Source: Triglochin maritima (lineage: Eukaryota > Streptophyta > Magnoliopsida > Alismatales > Juncaginaceae). From it: a stretch of 64,000 nucleotides of DNA. How positions within the stretch are numbered: position 1 is the stretch's first letter; every line of letters starts with the position of its first letter. The notes below the pieces were generated by a model. It was not told the origin of the DNA, did no database searches, and saw only the letters and a program-made list of their open reading frames with translations. Positions 1 through 11,604 of this stretch are shown here, piece after piece. The position numbers and the translations under genes are program-made. The DNA lies in NCBI GenBank assembly GCA_963682175.1, contig OY821791.1, forward strand, positions 20,178,542 through 20,242,541. The letters run 5' to 3'.

Positions 1-850
1 CCAATGGTGATGGACTACTCTCAACTTATCTCCATAACCAAGAAAACAACAAAAGAAAAACAACCCATAAGCAAATAAAGAAAATTAAAGTTAACCAAAG
101 GAAGGGAACAAAATTTGCATCAAATGAAAGATAACAACATGAAGAACAAAAATACTTAACTTGATTAAGAAAAAATGAAGATTACAAAGTTGCTCCTCTT
201 CTCCTTCACTACACTACTAATCAATAAACTAAAACCTACTCAAATAAACAAGAAACAAAACCTACTCTACCAAACATGAAAGGAAACTAACCTAAGGAGG
301 AGGGGAAGGAAGAAGAAAGGAGGCAATACAAGTCTATTTATAGAAGATTAGAGGGTTTGGATGGATCTAAGCGCAATCGGACGGTTGTTAAGTTGTTGTG
401 TGTTGTTTTAATCTAGTCTTCTTTACTTGTTGAATATTTTTATAACCCGACAACACGACCCACCATCAAAATTTAGTCTAAAAGGAGCAAAAATATCCAC
501 CACTGGCGGATCAAGTTGCTCCGATCGGCCTTGAGTTTTGCCAGCCCATTAAGTTTAGTGTTTTGCACGTAGGGTTGAGCCCTGGTCCATTGTCTGAAGC
601 CGATTTGATTTTAATTGTTGATTTACTCCTCAAGTTATGATCTTTTGTGACACAATATATTTCTTTACACTTTGGTCCCTTCAGGTTTTCACTTGGGTCC
701 CTCAGGGTTTTCAGTCTAGTCCTTGGTCATTACAAACTTATCATAATTCTTCAAATATTAGTAATTCGGTTTTGGTGAAGGATTTGAAATTACTTGGTTT
801 TAAGTCTCATGATTGCCACGTGTTGATGCAGTAGCTTCTTCCTATTTGTA
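1..850 (-). other. Possible decayed Athila-like LTR
   Basis: No gene is visible. Read on the minus strand, the layout resembles the LTRs of the Athila elements in this window: a TATA-like CTATAAATAG near 327-336 and a block around 450-480 containing the same 'cgacccacca' stretch found in element A's LTR, next to a cluster of 'tccttggtc / ggtcccttcag' phrases near 675-730 like those in A's LTR. I could not find clean TG/CA ends or a target duplication, so this is a diverged relative or a truncated copy. It is called from shared phrases only. Confidence 0.3.
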
Positions 851-1059
851 TTAGGTCATTATTGCTGACACACGTCAGACACGTAATTATCAAACTTTTT
901 ATATTCTTTAACAAGATTTGCAGCAACGTACTTGATCCGAACTACTTGGATAAGTTGTAGCACGAAGTAGTTGTTATAATATGTTAGTTGGAGATGTACT
1001 TCCCCCATTGTTTTTGACATCATGGTGCATTTGGTGGTTCATTTAGTTTGAGGAATTAA

Positions 1060-1520
1060 ATTAGCTGGACCGGTATTTCTGAGCTGGATGTATCCTTTTG
1101 AGCAATACATTGGTGTGTTGAAGGCTTACTCTAATAATCTAGGAGGGCCCGATGCTAGCATTGTTGAAGGCTACATAGGCCTGGAGGTTATTGATCTGTA
1201 ATGAGTACTTGAATAATACAAAAAAGTGTTGGACATCCTAAGAATCATTACGAAGAAAGGGTTGGAGGTAAAGGTACACATGGTGCAAATTTGATAAGTC
1301 CAGAGGGTGAGGATCTCTTTAAGGCGTATTTTTATGTGTTGTGCAATTCCGACAAAGTTCAACCTTTTCTGGAACAGGACATGTCCCTAATGAAGGAAAA
1401 CATTCTACATAGAATGATCAACAAAGAGTAAATGCTCAAAATAAAATATACATTGATTGGTTTAGGAAAACGATGTATAGCCGTAATATTTCTGAGACTT
1501 TCAAGTGTTTCACGAAGGCC
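1060..1520 (+). pseudogene. Remnant of CACTA TNP2 transposase, C-terminal region
   Basis: Conceptual translation across several stops and frameshifts gives a block reading GPVFLSWMYPFEQYIGVLKA, then a SIVEGYIG stretch, then an EYLNN stretch. A second block near 1357-1470 reads VQPFLEQ...MSLMKENIL...IDWFRK. These match the order of the conserved region after the TNP2 catalytic domain in plant CACTA transposases (DUF4218 and following). No CACTA ends or GACGTC-rich subterminal repeats were seen nearby, so this is a lone eroded internal fragment. It is unrelated by position to Cac1 and probably older. Family recognition rests on the WMYPFE...EGYI motif; boundaries are approximate. Confidence 0.5.
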
Positions 1521-1766
1521 TAATCCAATTTTCACATCTTATAGTGGTTACCATGTCAATGGATACTCCTTCTACACAAAAATGGAAGACGACAAAAGAA
1601 CAATCTAAATAGTTGTACGATTCCTTCGCTCAATTTGTGTCGTTTCTGAGCAGAAATTTAGTAAAGAAAGGACAGATGGTAGTTTGACGTATCAAATGTC
1701 ATCTCCTCTTTCCCTGGCCTCTCTCAGTTGTATCTTTAATTCCTTCTTTTCTAGTCTTCTACCTAC

Positions 1767-1952
1767 TCATTTGGTCGATGGGTTTTTACTCATGTCGACT
1801 GGCATTCCTCCCTTTTCCAGTCCTAATATGACTGCCACCTCAGTTGTCTTGAAATTTAGAAGTTTATTCCCTCTCCTAAGCCCACCTACTTGCTCCTCAA
1901 AATTTTCAATCATGAAGTCGAGAATGTCATTATCTACAGTGATTCTTTGCAT
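1767..1952 (-). pseudogene. Fragment resembling plant mobile domain / DUF1985 proteins
   Basis: A 61-codon open frame contains ILDFMIENFEEQVGGL, then LLNFKTTEVAVILGLEKGG. The pattern (a helix of the type LV-nF-, then a hydrophobic strand, then 'V..ILGL..GG') is like the N-terminal domain of plant mobile-domain/DUF1985 proteins, which are commonly carried by transposons with Ulp1-type proteases. It starts at an internal Met and no continuation was found either side. It could be a chance open frame; the ILGLEKGG motif is the main support. Confidence 0.25.
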
Positions 1953-2957
1953 ACTCGGGAATTTAATTATTAGTGTCTTCAGGAATACTGCTCGTTGATT
2001 GTCAGTATTGAGTGAAAACCCCTACTCGAATGATTGCCACGTACACTTCGACGGTTGAATGTAATTCAAAGTCTGCAATATAAATATTTTCATTCATTAG
2101 CGCCAAAGGGCTAAAAAGGACATACCCTAAGAAGGGGGTGTTTGTGCACAAGAATTAGGTGAAAGTGGATTCTGGGAGTCAAAAGGAAAGCAATGGAAAG
2201 CAGAGTCCAATGAAATTGAAATTATGTGTGACGAAATTCTGTCATTTGGGCCTCTAATTGGAATATGAGGGAATTCAATTTTTGTTGTTTGTGCATATCA
2301 CTCGAATTTATTATAAAATGTAAAACAATGTAATTTTGTTATTGGTATTTACAAATAGTGAAGGAGATAAATGAACATTAAATCAAATACAAATAAATAA
2401 TATAAGAAAACAAACATAAATAATTAAGGATAATGTTTTAAGCCAATCAAATGTAACAAAAAATAATAATACAATTCAATAAAAAACATCTCAGTTTGCT
2501 CCTTCAAGAAGATTTCTCTTTCTGTCTCCTGCAATGTCAATAAAAGAGAGATGTTAGTCTCATTCTACGAAACTCAAATGACAAATGAAAAAAAAATACA
2601 ATTCAATTCCCAATCATAATTGGGATGACAAGTCGGAACCACCGAATAGAATTTATTTTGTTATAGTCAATCACATATGAGAGCAAGCAAGATCAGAGAA
2701 AATTATTTTTAAACAACATATGGTAACCTTTACACTTCGCAATCAAACTAGACTTGCTAATTTTTTGTTGTGATGAAATGAGCATATGAACACATGTGTA
2801 GAAAGAACATTAGAAATAACTATTTCAGTGATTGAAGGTGTTGTCTTCACAATTACTGCAATGCACGTAAGAGTTGGTGGAGATCTCACAACATTTTGTC
2901 AAACTTTCAACCGTTTTTGTACTTTTATGGACGCAACAAAGGTGATTAAGAAAATTC
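1953..2957. other. AT-rich non-coding DNA left of element A
   Basis: No gene or repeat recognised. The stretch is AT-rich with many stops in all frames. It is the left shoulder of the site into which element A inserted; the sequence resumes at 14318. Confidence 0.6.
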
Positions 2958-2962
2958 CCGCA

Positions 2963-4506
2963 TGATTGATTCGTTTTATATTAAACCGCAAGTGCACGGC
3001 CGCGTTGAAGCGGTGGCAAATACGGGTCGATCCACAGGGAGGTGTGTCGACTTTTGGTTTGTGCGAAGGAGAGTGGGAAAGAAAGGAGAGAAAGATTGGT
3101 TACACTAAACTACACTAGAATGCAAAAAGGAAATGGAAGATAAGCAATAAAACTAAACCCCATAGTGGGTAGAGAAATAATGTCAATATAAAGATGTGTG
3201 TGTGTGTGTGTGTTCAATTATGCTCCTCACAACATGTAGTGCATGAAATCATAAAACTAAATCCAACTTTGCCTCCACATGAAATAAGAAAAGACTATAT
3301 CGTTAAAACATACAAGACAACAATTGGAATGAAGCTAAATGAACTCATGTATAAAGACTAGACCCAACTATGCCTCCACATGAAATAAGATAACCCAATA
3401 TCATTAAAACATACAAGGCATTAACCAAGGTAAAGGCAACAAGAGTACATACACTACAAATTGTGTTTCCAATATTAATTCCATCCATATCCTCACCTTA
3501 TCATTCCCCATAAAATAGGTCCACTAATCTAAGCATAAGCTAAGCTTCATTCAAGACCATTAGCATTTCAAAGATAAGAGTGAAATCCCATTAGATGGTT
3601 ATGGAAATCATATAAGGCTCAAGGGATTAAGATAAAACAGACCTAACACACTACATGATCATATCACATATTTCTCCACCCCCAAATCGGGATGGAACTA
3701 CTCACTAATCATTACACTACAACCTACATTAAAATGAAACACTCTACTGAAATGAAATTTAACTAAGCAAGAAGGGAGCATTAAAGAAGCTTAAAAGGAA
3801 ATGAAAGACTAAACAAGCATGCACAAATTAAAAGACAAGATTAAAAGAAATTAGAACAATTATTTTATTAAGAATGACTCACATTGAATGTAACATTCTT
3901 GTCCACCTTGAGTTTTGCTTCAAGGCTTACTCCTTAGTAGAGAGAATGCCACCAAGCAATGGGTAGTTTACAATAGAAGGTGAAGAGTTCTATTTGTAGC
4001 CAAAGAAAAAGGCAACCCGGGACAATCCCCCTATGTGGGACTAAACAAAAATACCGGAAATGGACTAAATACACACTAATACGCGACCCACCAAAATCTT
4101 AGCGGATTTGGGCCAAGACAGACCGCCAATTGGCGGTATATATGGTCCGGATGACGCTGGATTTTATTCTGGGCTTTTCTGGATGTCTTTGTTGGTCTTT
4201 GATGCATCTACTTCACTTGTTGGAGCTCCGACCCGAATAGAATTGCCAAAATACTCCCCATGATGGTGTGAAGTTTTCTGTTTGCTCTTTGGTCCTTCAG
4301 TCTTACGTTCAGGTCATTCAATCTTGCATCTTAGTCCCCAGGTCTCACAATTAAGTCCTTTTTTCCGGCTTTTGGGTCCTTTTATGCTTCATCTCTTCAA
4401 ACCTATTTATTTATGAAATTCAAACATAAAACTCGTAACGTAGCATTGCTTAGGTGTAAGATAATGGATATAAGATACAAATATAAGCATGAAATGATGT
4501 CAATCA
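2963..4506 (-). repeat. 3' LTR of element A
   Basis: Direct repeat of 12753-14312 with scattered substitutions and small indels. It begins TGATTGATTC and ends GATGTCAATCA on the plus strand. It holds a TG microsatellite near 3192-3214, a copy of the palindrome CCGCCAATTGGCGG at 4123-4136, and a decayed promoter: the TATA box seen in the other LTR as CTATAAATAG reads CTACAAATAG here, and the upstream CACATCG motif has also mutated. Confidence 0.93.
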
Positions 4507-4521
4507 AATACCCCCACACCT
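4507..4521 (-). promoter_or_regulatory. Polypurine tract of element A
   Basis: On the minus strand AGGTGTGGGGGTATT abuts the 3' LTR directly. Plus-strand DNA priming starts at such a tract. The same 15 bases sit immediately before the 3' LTRs of elements C (42906-42920) and E, which shows that the three share reverse-transcription signals. Confidence 0.75.
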
Positions 4522-6087
4522 AAGTTTTTGCTAGTCCCGAGCAAAACAAAGAAAGAGAAAAGCAAACGAGAAACAAGAAATCCTAACTCACTTTCGTAGG
4601 AATCACGGTTGCACTTAGCACGGCAACAAGCCGTTAAACCTCCTTGTTGCCAAGGAGGAGGAGTGTTGTCTCCTGAGGGTTTTCAGCGGATATACCCACA
4701 AAATCGGAACAAGATGCATTATTCAATCTAGACACTCGACTCGTTGGACACATGTTGTCGATCATTGGACGCGGTATTCCTACGGGCCGACTCTTTATAG
4801 GTAATCAGTCCATGCACCTAACCTAATGAACCATTCGTTCATGTTAAATAAGGAATTAAGTGAAAGACATGGACAACCTCAACATCCTCAACTGATACAA
4901 AGTGCAAAGTCCATTAAGGTTCTTATTTGCATTACATTTTTTTTCTTTTTGTTTCTTTTCTCTTTTTCATTCTTTTTATTAGTTGGAGCTTCATTCTCCC
5001 AGGGTCAGGTTTCGTGCATCATTGCCCATGAGGACTTACACTATCACGTACACCTTTCCCCAAATCTCCACATAGGGCGATCCCTACCACCCGTGTAACG
5101 GGAGTTCGGTCGGCGCATCCCAAGTCAGATGACTCGAAAGCACCAGGCACCAAGTCCCCTCAGACCTACTTTCCCGAGTGAGAGGAGCCGTGCGAGAAGA
5201 GAGAACACCTACTCACTTATTTCTTATCTACACATGAACCAAAACCCCTACACTTAATGTCTCACAACAAGATTTAGAAGGTCCTTGACTACAACAAACA
5301 TCCTTAAGTTAACAAACACGAATTATTGACTCACTAGGTTCAGGGTGGACTTCTTTAAATGTTTGAGCACTGAAACCCTATGATTACTCACCCCCAAGGG
5401 AAAACTGGGGTGCATCCTAATGACTCGATAAATCCTAAAGCCACTGTACTAGATATCCTAATGCATCAAGTTCAAGACAATTTTCGAAGCTTTCTTTTTA
5501 CTTTGCCTCTCAACGGTTTTGCACATGCTAAACACACACAAAACCCGCAAAACATTTTCTTTCACAAACACAAGAAGATTTTGAAAGAAACGTGCAAATT
5601 TTAAGGCACTAGGCAAGCAAAAGAAGACAAGTCACCCAAGGATCATGGCAAGCAGATATATTGATATTAAATGCAGCATAGTAACAGGACCCTATCAATA
5701 CACACAAAAGAAAACAAAAAACAAAGGAAACGACTCAACTATGTACACACGTAAAACACCCCCCCCACACCTACTTCATGCGTTGTCCTCAATGAATGTG
5801 AGCAAAAGACTACATGAATTTATGCATGAAAAAGGAAAGATCTCACCAATATGACGCGCAAAGGGAAGTTCATGGTTATATTGATGAACACCAACCCGAA
5901 TTCCCTCAAAACCTGTGAGATGCTAAAGAAGGGATACAAATACGTGAAAGAATGAGACCCAAATACCCAAGGGTTGGGGCCCACAACAAACGATGCTCAC
6001 TGATGGCGGTGTGATCAGAATAAATAATCTTTTCTCTTTTTTTTCTTTTTTTTTCTTTTTTCTATACAAACATGAAAGCTCAACCAC
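4522..6087 (-). other. 3' region of element A, between integrase and PPT, no env
   Basis: Many Athila elements carry an env-like gene here; this 1.57-kb stretch has only short frames and none with a signal peptide or membrane segments. It is nevertheless conserved at the nucleotide level with 48890-50462 (element E) and with 40911-42905 (element C, opposite orientation, interrupted by S2). Conservation without coding capacity suggests a cis-acting role such as RNA packaging, export or stability. It contains the GNRA hairpin listed separately and ends near integrase in a pyrimidine-rich run (6030-6062). Confidence 0.6.
4639..4658 (-). other. Conserved GNRA-tetraloop hairpin, element A
   Basis: On the transcribed strand CCTCCTTG-GCAA-CAAGGAGG forms a perfect 8-bp stem closed by a GCAA tetraloop, 133 bp before the 3' LTR. 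The same stem occurs in C (42768-42787, loop GCAA) and E (49024-49043, loop GCGA). Both loops fit GNRA. The structure is inferred from sequence only. Confidence 0.5.
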
Positions 6088-7305
6088 TCATGCAGGAGCA
6101 TGAATGGTTGAGTGCGAGAGAGGTTCATGAAGGAACATGACCTCCTCGACTTCGGCTGGTGCCCCCTCCAAGTAGGGTTTGAGGCATTGTCCATTAACTT
6201 TGAACACGTCCCCATTCCCTGGGTTCAAGATGTTAACCGCTCCATGAGGATAGACGGTTTGGACAATAAAAGGACCAGACCAGCGATTGCGGAGCTTATC
6301 CGCAAACAGATGAAGCCGGGAATTGTAGAGCAACACCTTCTGCCCGACCGTAAACACCTTTCGCATAATCATGCGATCGTCAAACATCTTGGCTCGGGAC
6401 TTATGAATTTTGGCATTCTCGTACGCATCATTGCGTAGCTCTTCCAATTACATAATGTCGAGCTTACATTGTACTCCTACTTGATCAATATCCATATTCA
6501 GGTTCTTGATCACCCAGAAAGCACGATGCTCAAGCTCGATGGGTAGGTGGCAAGCCTTGTCGTACACTACCCGATATGGGGACATACCCAAATTGGTCTT
6601 GTACGCGGTGCGGAAGGCCCACAACGCGTCATTCAACTTAGTAGACCAATCCTTCCTCGAGGAACTAACTGTCTTCTCAAGAATTTGCTTTAATTGACGG
6701 TTAGAGATTTCGACCTTCCCACTAGTTTACGGATGGTATGGGGTCGCAAGCTTGTGGGTGATCGAAGATTTCCTCATAAGCGCTTCAAATGAGCTATTAC
6801 AAAACTGGGTACCCCTATCACTGATTATGGTACGAGGAGTACCGAATCGCGCAAAAATGTCCCTCAAGAATTTGGTGACCACCTTGTTGTCATTGGTCTT
6901 TGTGTGTATAGCCTCAACCCACTTAGACACATAGTCAACGGCCACCAGAATGTAAACATTCATGAACGAGTTCGGGAAGGGACCCATGAAATCGATGCCC
7001 CATATATCGAAGATGTCGACAACAAGGACACTTTGCAAAGGCATCATGTCACGTCGACCAATCCTGCCAAGGCGCTGACACCTCTCACATTGCTTACAAA
7101 AGTCGTAAGCATCCTTGAAAAGAGAGGGCCAGTAAAATCCAAATTGGAGCACCTTGGCAGCAGTTTTCTTTGCTCCAAAGTGTCCTCCACATGCCTTGGA
7201 GTGGCAGAAATGGAGTACACTTTGGAACTCGGTATGTGGGACGCACCACCTGAAAATTTGGTCAGAGCAGTATTTGACTAGGTAGGGGTCGTCCCAGTGG
7301 AAGGA
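6088..7305 (-). pseudogene. Integrase of element A (degenerate)
   Basis: Integrase inserts the element's cDNA into the host genome. The N-terminal zinc-binding region is readable across frames (HSKACGGHFGAKK, then CKQCERC, the HHCC module). The catalytic core follows: first Asp in WGIDFMGPF, second Asp in IISDRGTQF, and the Glu in VEISNRQLK. Next come [18 protein letters not shown] and a C-terminal stretch with YENAKIHKSR and RWSGPFIVQ. A stop replaces a residue in 'YHP*TSG' (near 6725) and the protein is broken into at least three frames, so no full integrase can be made. It ends at 6088. The three acidic residues themselves are all still present. Confidence 0.85.
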
Positions 7306-8190
7306 TCAGACATAAGATATAAATTTGGTTTGGTCAGATTTTGACCAACCCACAGGAAGTTGCTCGGTCACGAGATAGTTCACGATGTCAGCAAACCAAG
7401 GGTTATCTTCGATCGTGAACAACTGCTCGTCTGGAAATTTTTCATAAATAATTTGGTCTTGTGGGTTGGTCGTCTCTAGACGAGACAGGTGGTCAGCTAC
7501 AACATTCTCACACCCTTTTTTGTCCCGAATCTCGAGATCGAATTCTTGTAATAACAAGATCCATCTCAAGAGTCGGGATTTTGCATCATTCTTCGCCATA
7601 AGGTGCTTGATGGCGGTGTGATCAGAATAGATAATCACGTAGGAGCCAATCAAGTACGACCTGAATTTTTCCCAAGCAAATATGATTGTTAAGAATTCCT
7701 TCTCGGTCACCGTGTAGTTCAATTGGGCATCATTGAGTGTTCTACTGGCATAGTAGATCACATGAGGCAATTTGTCCAATCGTTGCCCAAGCACTGCTCC
7801 CACAGCGAAGTCAGATGCATCAAACATTAACTCAAAGGGTTCAGTCCACACCGGTGCCTTAATAATGGGAGCTGAAGTCAACTCTTTCTTCAAGGTCAAA
7901 AAGGCATGGTGGCAATCCAGTGTGAACTCAAAAATGGCCTCCTTAGCTAACAAGGCAGTGAGAGGTCGAGCAATTTTGCTAAAATCGCGAATGAACCGCC
8001 GATAGAATCCAGCATGCCCCAAAAAGGCGTGGATATGCTTCACATTATGTGGTGGTGGGAGATTAGCAATAAGACGAACTTTGGCGGGATCGACCTCAAT
8101 TCCCCTACTTGAGACCACATGTCCAAGTACAATCCCTCGCTTCACCATGAAGTGACATTTCTCCCAATTGAGAGCGAGGTTCTTCTCACG
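7306..8190 (-). pseudogene. RT connection and RNase H of element A
   Basis: RNase H removes the RNA strand during reverse transcription. A 280-codon open frame (7306-8148) starts within the RT thumb/connection ([31 protein letters not shown]) and runs into RNase H. The expected acidic residues are present: Asp in [13 protein letters not shown], Glu in TEKEFL, Asp in [10 protein letters not shown] and the late Asp in VADHLSR. There is only one RNase H domain, which argues against the Tat/Ogre lineage with its second RNase H. It is the best-preserved part of the element, but a stop just upstream cuts it off from the RT palm. A 29-bp piece of this domain (7608-7636) recurs at 6001-6029. Confidence 0.88.
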
Positions 8191-9200
8191 TCATCGCGTG
8201 ACGACAAGGCTCAAGTGATGAAGGCACTCATCAAAGGAAGCACCAAATATGGAAAAGTCGTCCATGAAGATCTCAAGGAAACGCTCAACCATATCGGAGA
8301 AGATGCTGATCATACACCTTTGAAACATTGTCGACACATTACATAACCCAAAGGGCATGCGATGGTAGGCAAACGTGCCAAAGGGACAAGTAAATGTGGT
8401 TTTCTCTTGATCCTCGGGGGCGATGGGAATGTGGTTGTAACCGGAGTATCCATCAAGCAAAACAATAATACTTATGTCCGGCCAACCTTTTCAACATCTG
8501 ATCAATGAATGGCAACGGGAAATGATCTTTCCGCATTGCCGCATTGAGCTTACGATAATCAACGCAAACTCGCCAGCCAGTTTGCAGGTGTGTCGGGATA
8601 AGCTCATTATGCTCATTCTCCACAACCGTCACGCCTGACTTTTTGGGAACCACATCGACAGGACTCACCCACGAACTATCAGAGATAGGATAGAATATGT
8701 CATGATCCAAGCACTTAAGAACCTCCTTTCGGACGACTTCTTTCAGTACCGGATTCAATCTTCGTTGTGGGTACCTACGGGGCCTAGAATCCTCTTCCAT
8801 GTGGATCCGATGTTGAACAATACCAGGACTAATTCCCTTGATATCCTTCAAGGACCACCCGATCGCCTCTTTGTTTTCAAAGAGTACTCTTTTGAGGGCA
8901 AGCTCTTGATCCTGTGCAAGATCAGAAGCAATAATGAGTGGCAAGGTCTCATTATCCCCTAAAAAGATGTACTTTAGGGTATCATGGAGCGGTTTAAGCT
9001 CGACCAGAGCTAGGTCCTTGTCGGATGCAGAGTTACTTTCAAGTGGCGCAAGGGCCACGGGGTAAGAGGAGCAAGCACCCAGATGTGCCTCCTCGTCCAG
9101 AGAAATGCTGGCGGATTCCTCAAGTTTCTCTTCACTCGCAACCTGGTCATTAGGCACCTCAATAATATGTCGATGTGAGTCAAACATGCCTAATGACTCG
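8191..9200 (-). pseudogene. Reverse transcriptase of element A (frameshifted)
   Basis: The enzyme copies element RNA into DNA. The 5' part (8453-9187) includes the spacer after protease and fingers/palm motifs GWRVCVDYRKLNAA and KDHFPLPFIDQML. A one-base shift near 8455 moves the reading to 8191-8460, which has LDGYSGYN (first catalytic Asp) and FMDDFSIFG (the YxDD-type box, intact as FMDD). A stop near 8190 then precedes the connection domain. The sequence is typical of Athila RT. Catalytic residues are retained but the frame is not. Confidence 0.9.
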
Positions 9201-9885
9201 GGCTCATCCGTGTCCTAGATGAAATTGGCTCCAATAGTGTCGTCGAAAAGCCCGGGTTGCTTACCAAGAGTGATGATGTTAAAATCCACCGTGAGGTTTC
9301 CAAAAGACAACCTCATCAGGCCATTGCGACAATTGATCAAAGCATTAGATGTCGCAAGAAATGGCCTCCCAAGGATCACAGGAATTTATCCTTGTGGGTT
9401 GGACACGGGTTCAGTATCCAAGATGATGAAATCAATTGGAAATATGAACACACCCACTTTGATAAGGACATCCTCCACACTCCCTCGTGGAATTTTGACG
9501 GGTCTGTCAGCCAACTGGAGGGTTGTCCTCGTTGGTTTAAGATCGCCTATTCCAAGGTTGACATAGACTGAGTAAGGCAGGAGGTTCACAGATGCCCCCA
9601 AAGCCAATAAAGCTTGAGAGATTGTCACATTCCCAATCATGCAAGAAACAGTTGGACACCTTGGGTCCTTGTATTTGACTTACATGGGCTGTGTCAATAT
9701 TGAGCTCACATTGGCGGCCAAAAAGTCCTTTTTGGGCACATTTGTTTTTCTCTTGGTTGTGCAAAGATCCTTGAGGAACTTGGCATACGGTGGCATTTGT
9801 TGAACAACGTCCAACAACGGAATGTTCACCTTTACTTACCTAAGTACCTCAACGATCTTGTCCCAATGCTCATCACGTTTTTTAG
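9201..9885 (-). pseudogene. Aspartic protease of element A, catalytic Asp lost
   Basis: The protease cuts the element polyprotein. Conceptual translation shows VNIP, FLKDLCTT, then MIGNVTISQALLALGASVNLLPYSVY and ADRPVKIPRGSVEDVLIKV, with FIILDTEP near the end. The active-site motif of this lineage is D-L-G-A-S; here the codon for Asp has changed to Ala (LALGASVNLLP), so the enzyme would be dead even if expressed. Frameshifts separate it from gag and RT. The copy in B keeps the Asp but has DLRAS; the copy in E reads DLGSA. Confidence 0.78.
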
Positions 9886-11604
9886 TCAACCGATGAGGGA
9901 TGGTGCCTTGGGGGCATAAGAATCATGAGGATGAGTCTCAGAATTAGGTTCCTTGACAGACTCAAGACTCTCCTCGGAAGTCTTGCCAACAGGGTTGGCT
10001 TCAGGCATTTCAACATTGTTGTCAACAACCCTTCCCGATCTCAAGGTATGGACAACATTGGCATGTTGGGAAGGCTCACTTTCAACATTGTGTACATTAT
10101 GCCAAGCATGAGCAGGCTGACCCCTGGGATTTACCACAGGTTGACTCAGGAACTGACCCTTCTCGCGTTCATGGAATTGATGAGCCAACTGGCTAACTTG
10201 CATTTCCAAAGCCTTCATTGTACTTTGCATGCTCTGCATGAACGCATGAAAGGTCGGATCACTAGAAGGGTCCTTGGGGTTAACCCGCTGGGGTGGTGGA
10301 GTCTGGTTGGAATAACCCGACGATGAGGCATGAGCAGGTTGGTAATTGTGGTGCTGAGACCTTACATGTGGGGGTTGGTAGGTCGCCGATGGGTGTGGAG
10401 GTTGAGCGTGCGAGCTCTGACCGTTACCCCCACTAGGCCCCCAAGAGAAGTTAGGATGGTTACGCCATCCCGGGTTGTAGGAGTGATGGTACGGGTCGTT
10501 ACGGGGCCTCTGTTGATACATTACATTTGCATGCTCAGTATCCCTTGGAGTGTAAGCGCATTCCAAGTCATCATGGCCCGTAAGTCCACACCTACCACAC
10601 CCGGGAGTAGCGACCTGAGCTATAGGAGCTCGGTCCAACTCTAAACTATCAATCCTACGCATGAGAGCAGCCATTTTCGCCTCAGACGCGATCGATGACT
10701 CAACTTGATATGATCCAGCTCGACCAGAAGACCTGGCGGCCGGTGGCTCTCTCATGGTGTCCCACTCAAAGGTGCGTTCAACCATTAACTCAAAAGTGTC
10801 CCATGCCTCATCGATGGGTTTCATTTGGAAGTCACCCTGACACATCGACTCCAACAATGTGCGGGTGTTGTAGTTGAGGCCCTCATAAACAATTTGGCAC
10901 AACTGCCATAGCTCAAATCCATGATGATGGCACTGCTGGAGAAGGTCCTTGAACCTCTCAAAGAAACCATGAAAAGATTTGGTCTCAGTCTGATACATTT
11001 GATGTATCTGGTGTCGTATCTATTGAGTTTTCTTTTGAGGGAAAAATCTCTTCAGAAATACGGTCACGAAGTCATCCCAAGATCGAATAGAGCTCGCCGG
11101 GAGGCTGTACATACATTTCTTCGCATTATCCTTCAACGTGAAAGAAATCATCCTCAACGTGACTGAATCCTCGTCAAGCTGTTGAAGCTTGAACATGGAG
11201 TATAATTCCTCAAATTCGCGTATAAAAATATACGGATCCTCCTTATTGGCAATAAAGGTTGGAAGCATGCTCACATATTGAGGTTCCAGCTCATAGTTGT
11301 TCCCGCGAGCAGGGGGAAGAACTATGCAAGAACGCTGCTCGGCCCGAACAGAATGGGTCCGCTACCACAAAGTCATCGGTCTATCCTGTCGAGCTAAAGG
11401 TGGTGGTGCACCAAGAACTCGATCCTGACCGAATCTCCCTTCCTCTCGAGTCAGAGGAGGAGGAGAAGGAGGTCTACGTGGTGGTGAGAACGGACTGAGG
11501 TAATCCATGTATGGAACCCAATCTCCCTCGCCACCACGAGACGACTCGGCCTCTTACTCCAAAGGAGCACGAGGCGGAGATGGTCGATCACCAAGACCGT
11601 CCAT
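9886..11604 (-). pseudogene. Gag of element A (degenerate)
   Basis: Gag forms the virus-like particle and binds element RNA. I place the start at the ATG whose complement is 11602-11604 (MDGLGDRPSPPRAPLE), which is also the conserved start in B and D. A stop follows after 16 residues. Then come a proline-rich stretch, the retrotransposon-gag core (MSMLPTFIANKEDPYIFIRE, RSWDDFVTVFLKRFFP), and a 370-codon open frame (9886-10998) with YQTETKSFHGFFERFKDLL and a zinc knuckle CGRCGLTGHDDLEC (CX2CX4HX4C). A Gln/His/Pro-rich tail leads into the protease. At least two stops or shifts split it. Confidence 0.85.

Noticed and set aside
4826..5098. Open frame in the 3' region of A as an env-like gene
   Set aside because: Plus-strand frame of 90 codons, antisense to the element, created by a T-rich run. 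No env-like frame on the element's own strand.
6112..6438. Long plus-strand frame
   Set aside because: Antisense shadow of the integrase C-terminus.
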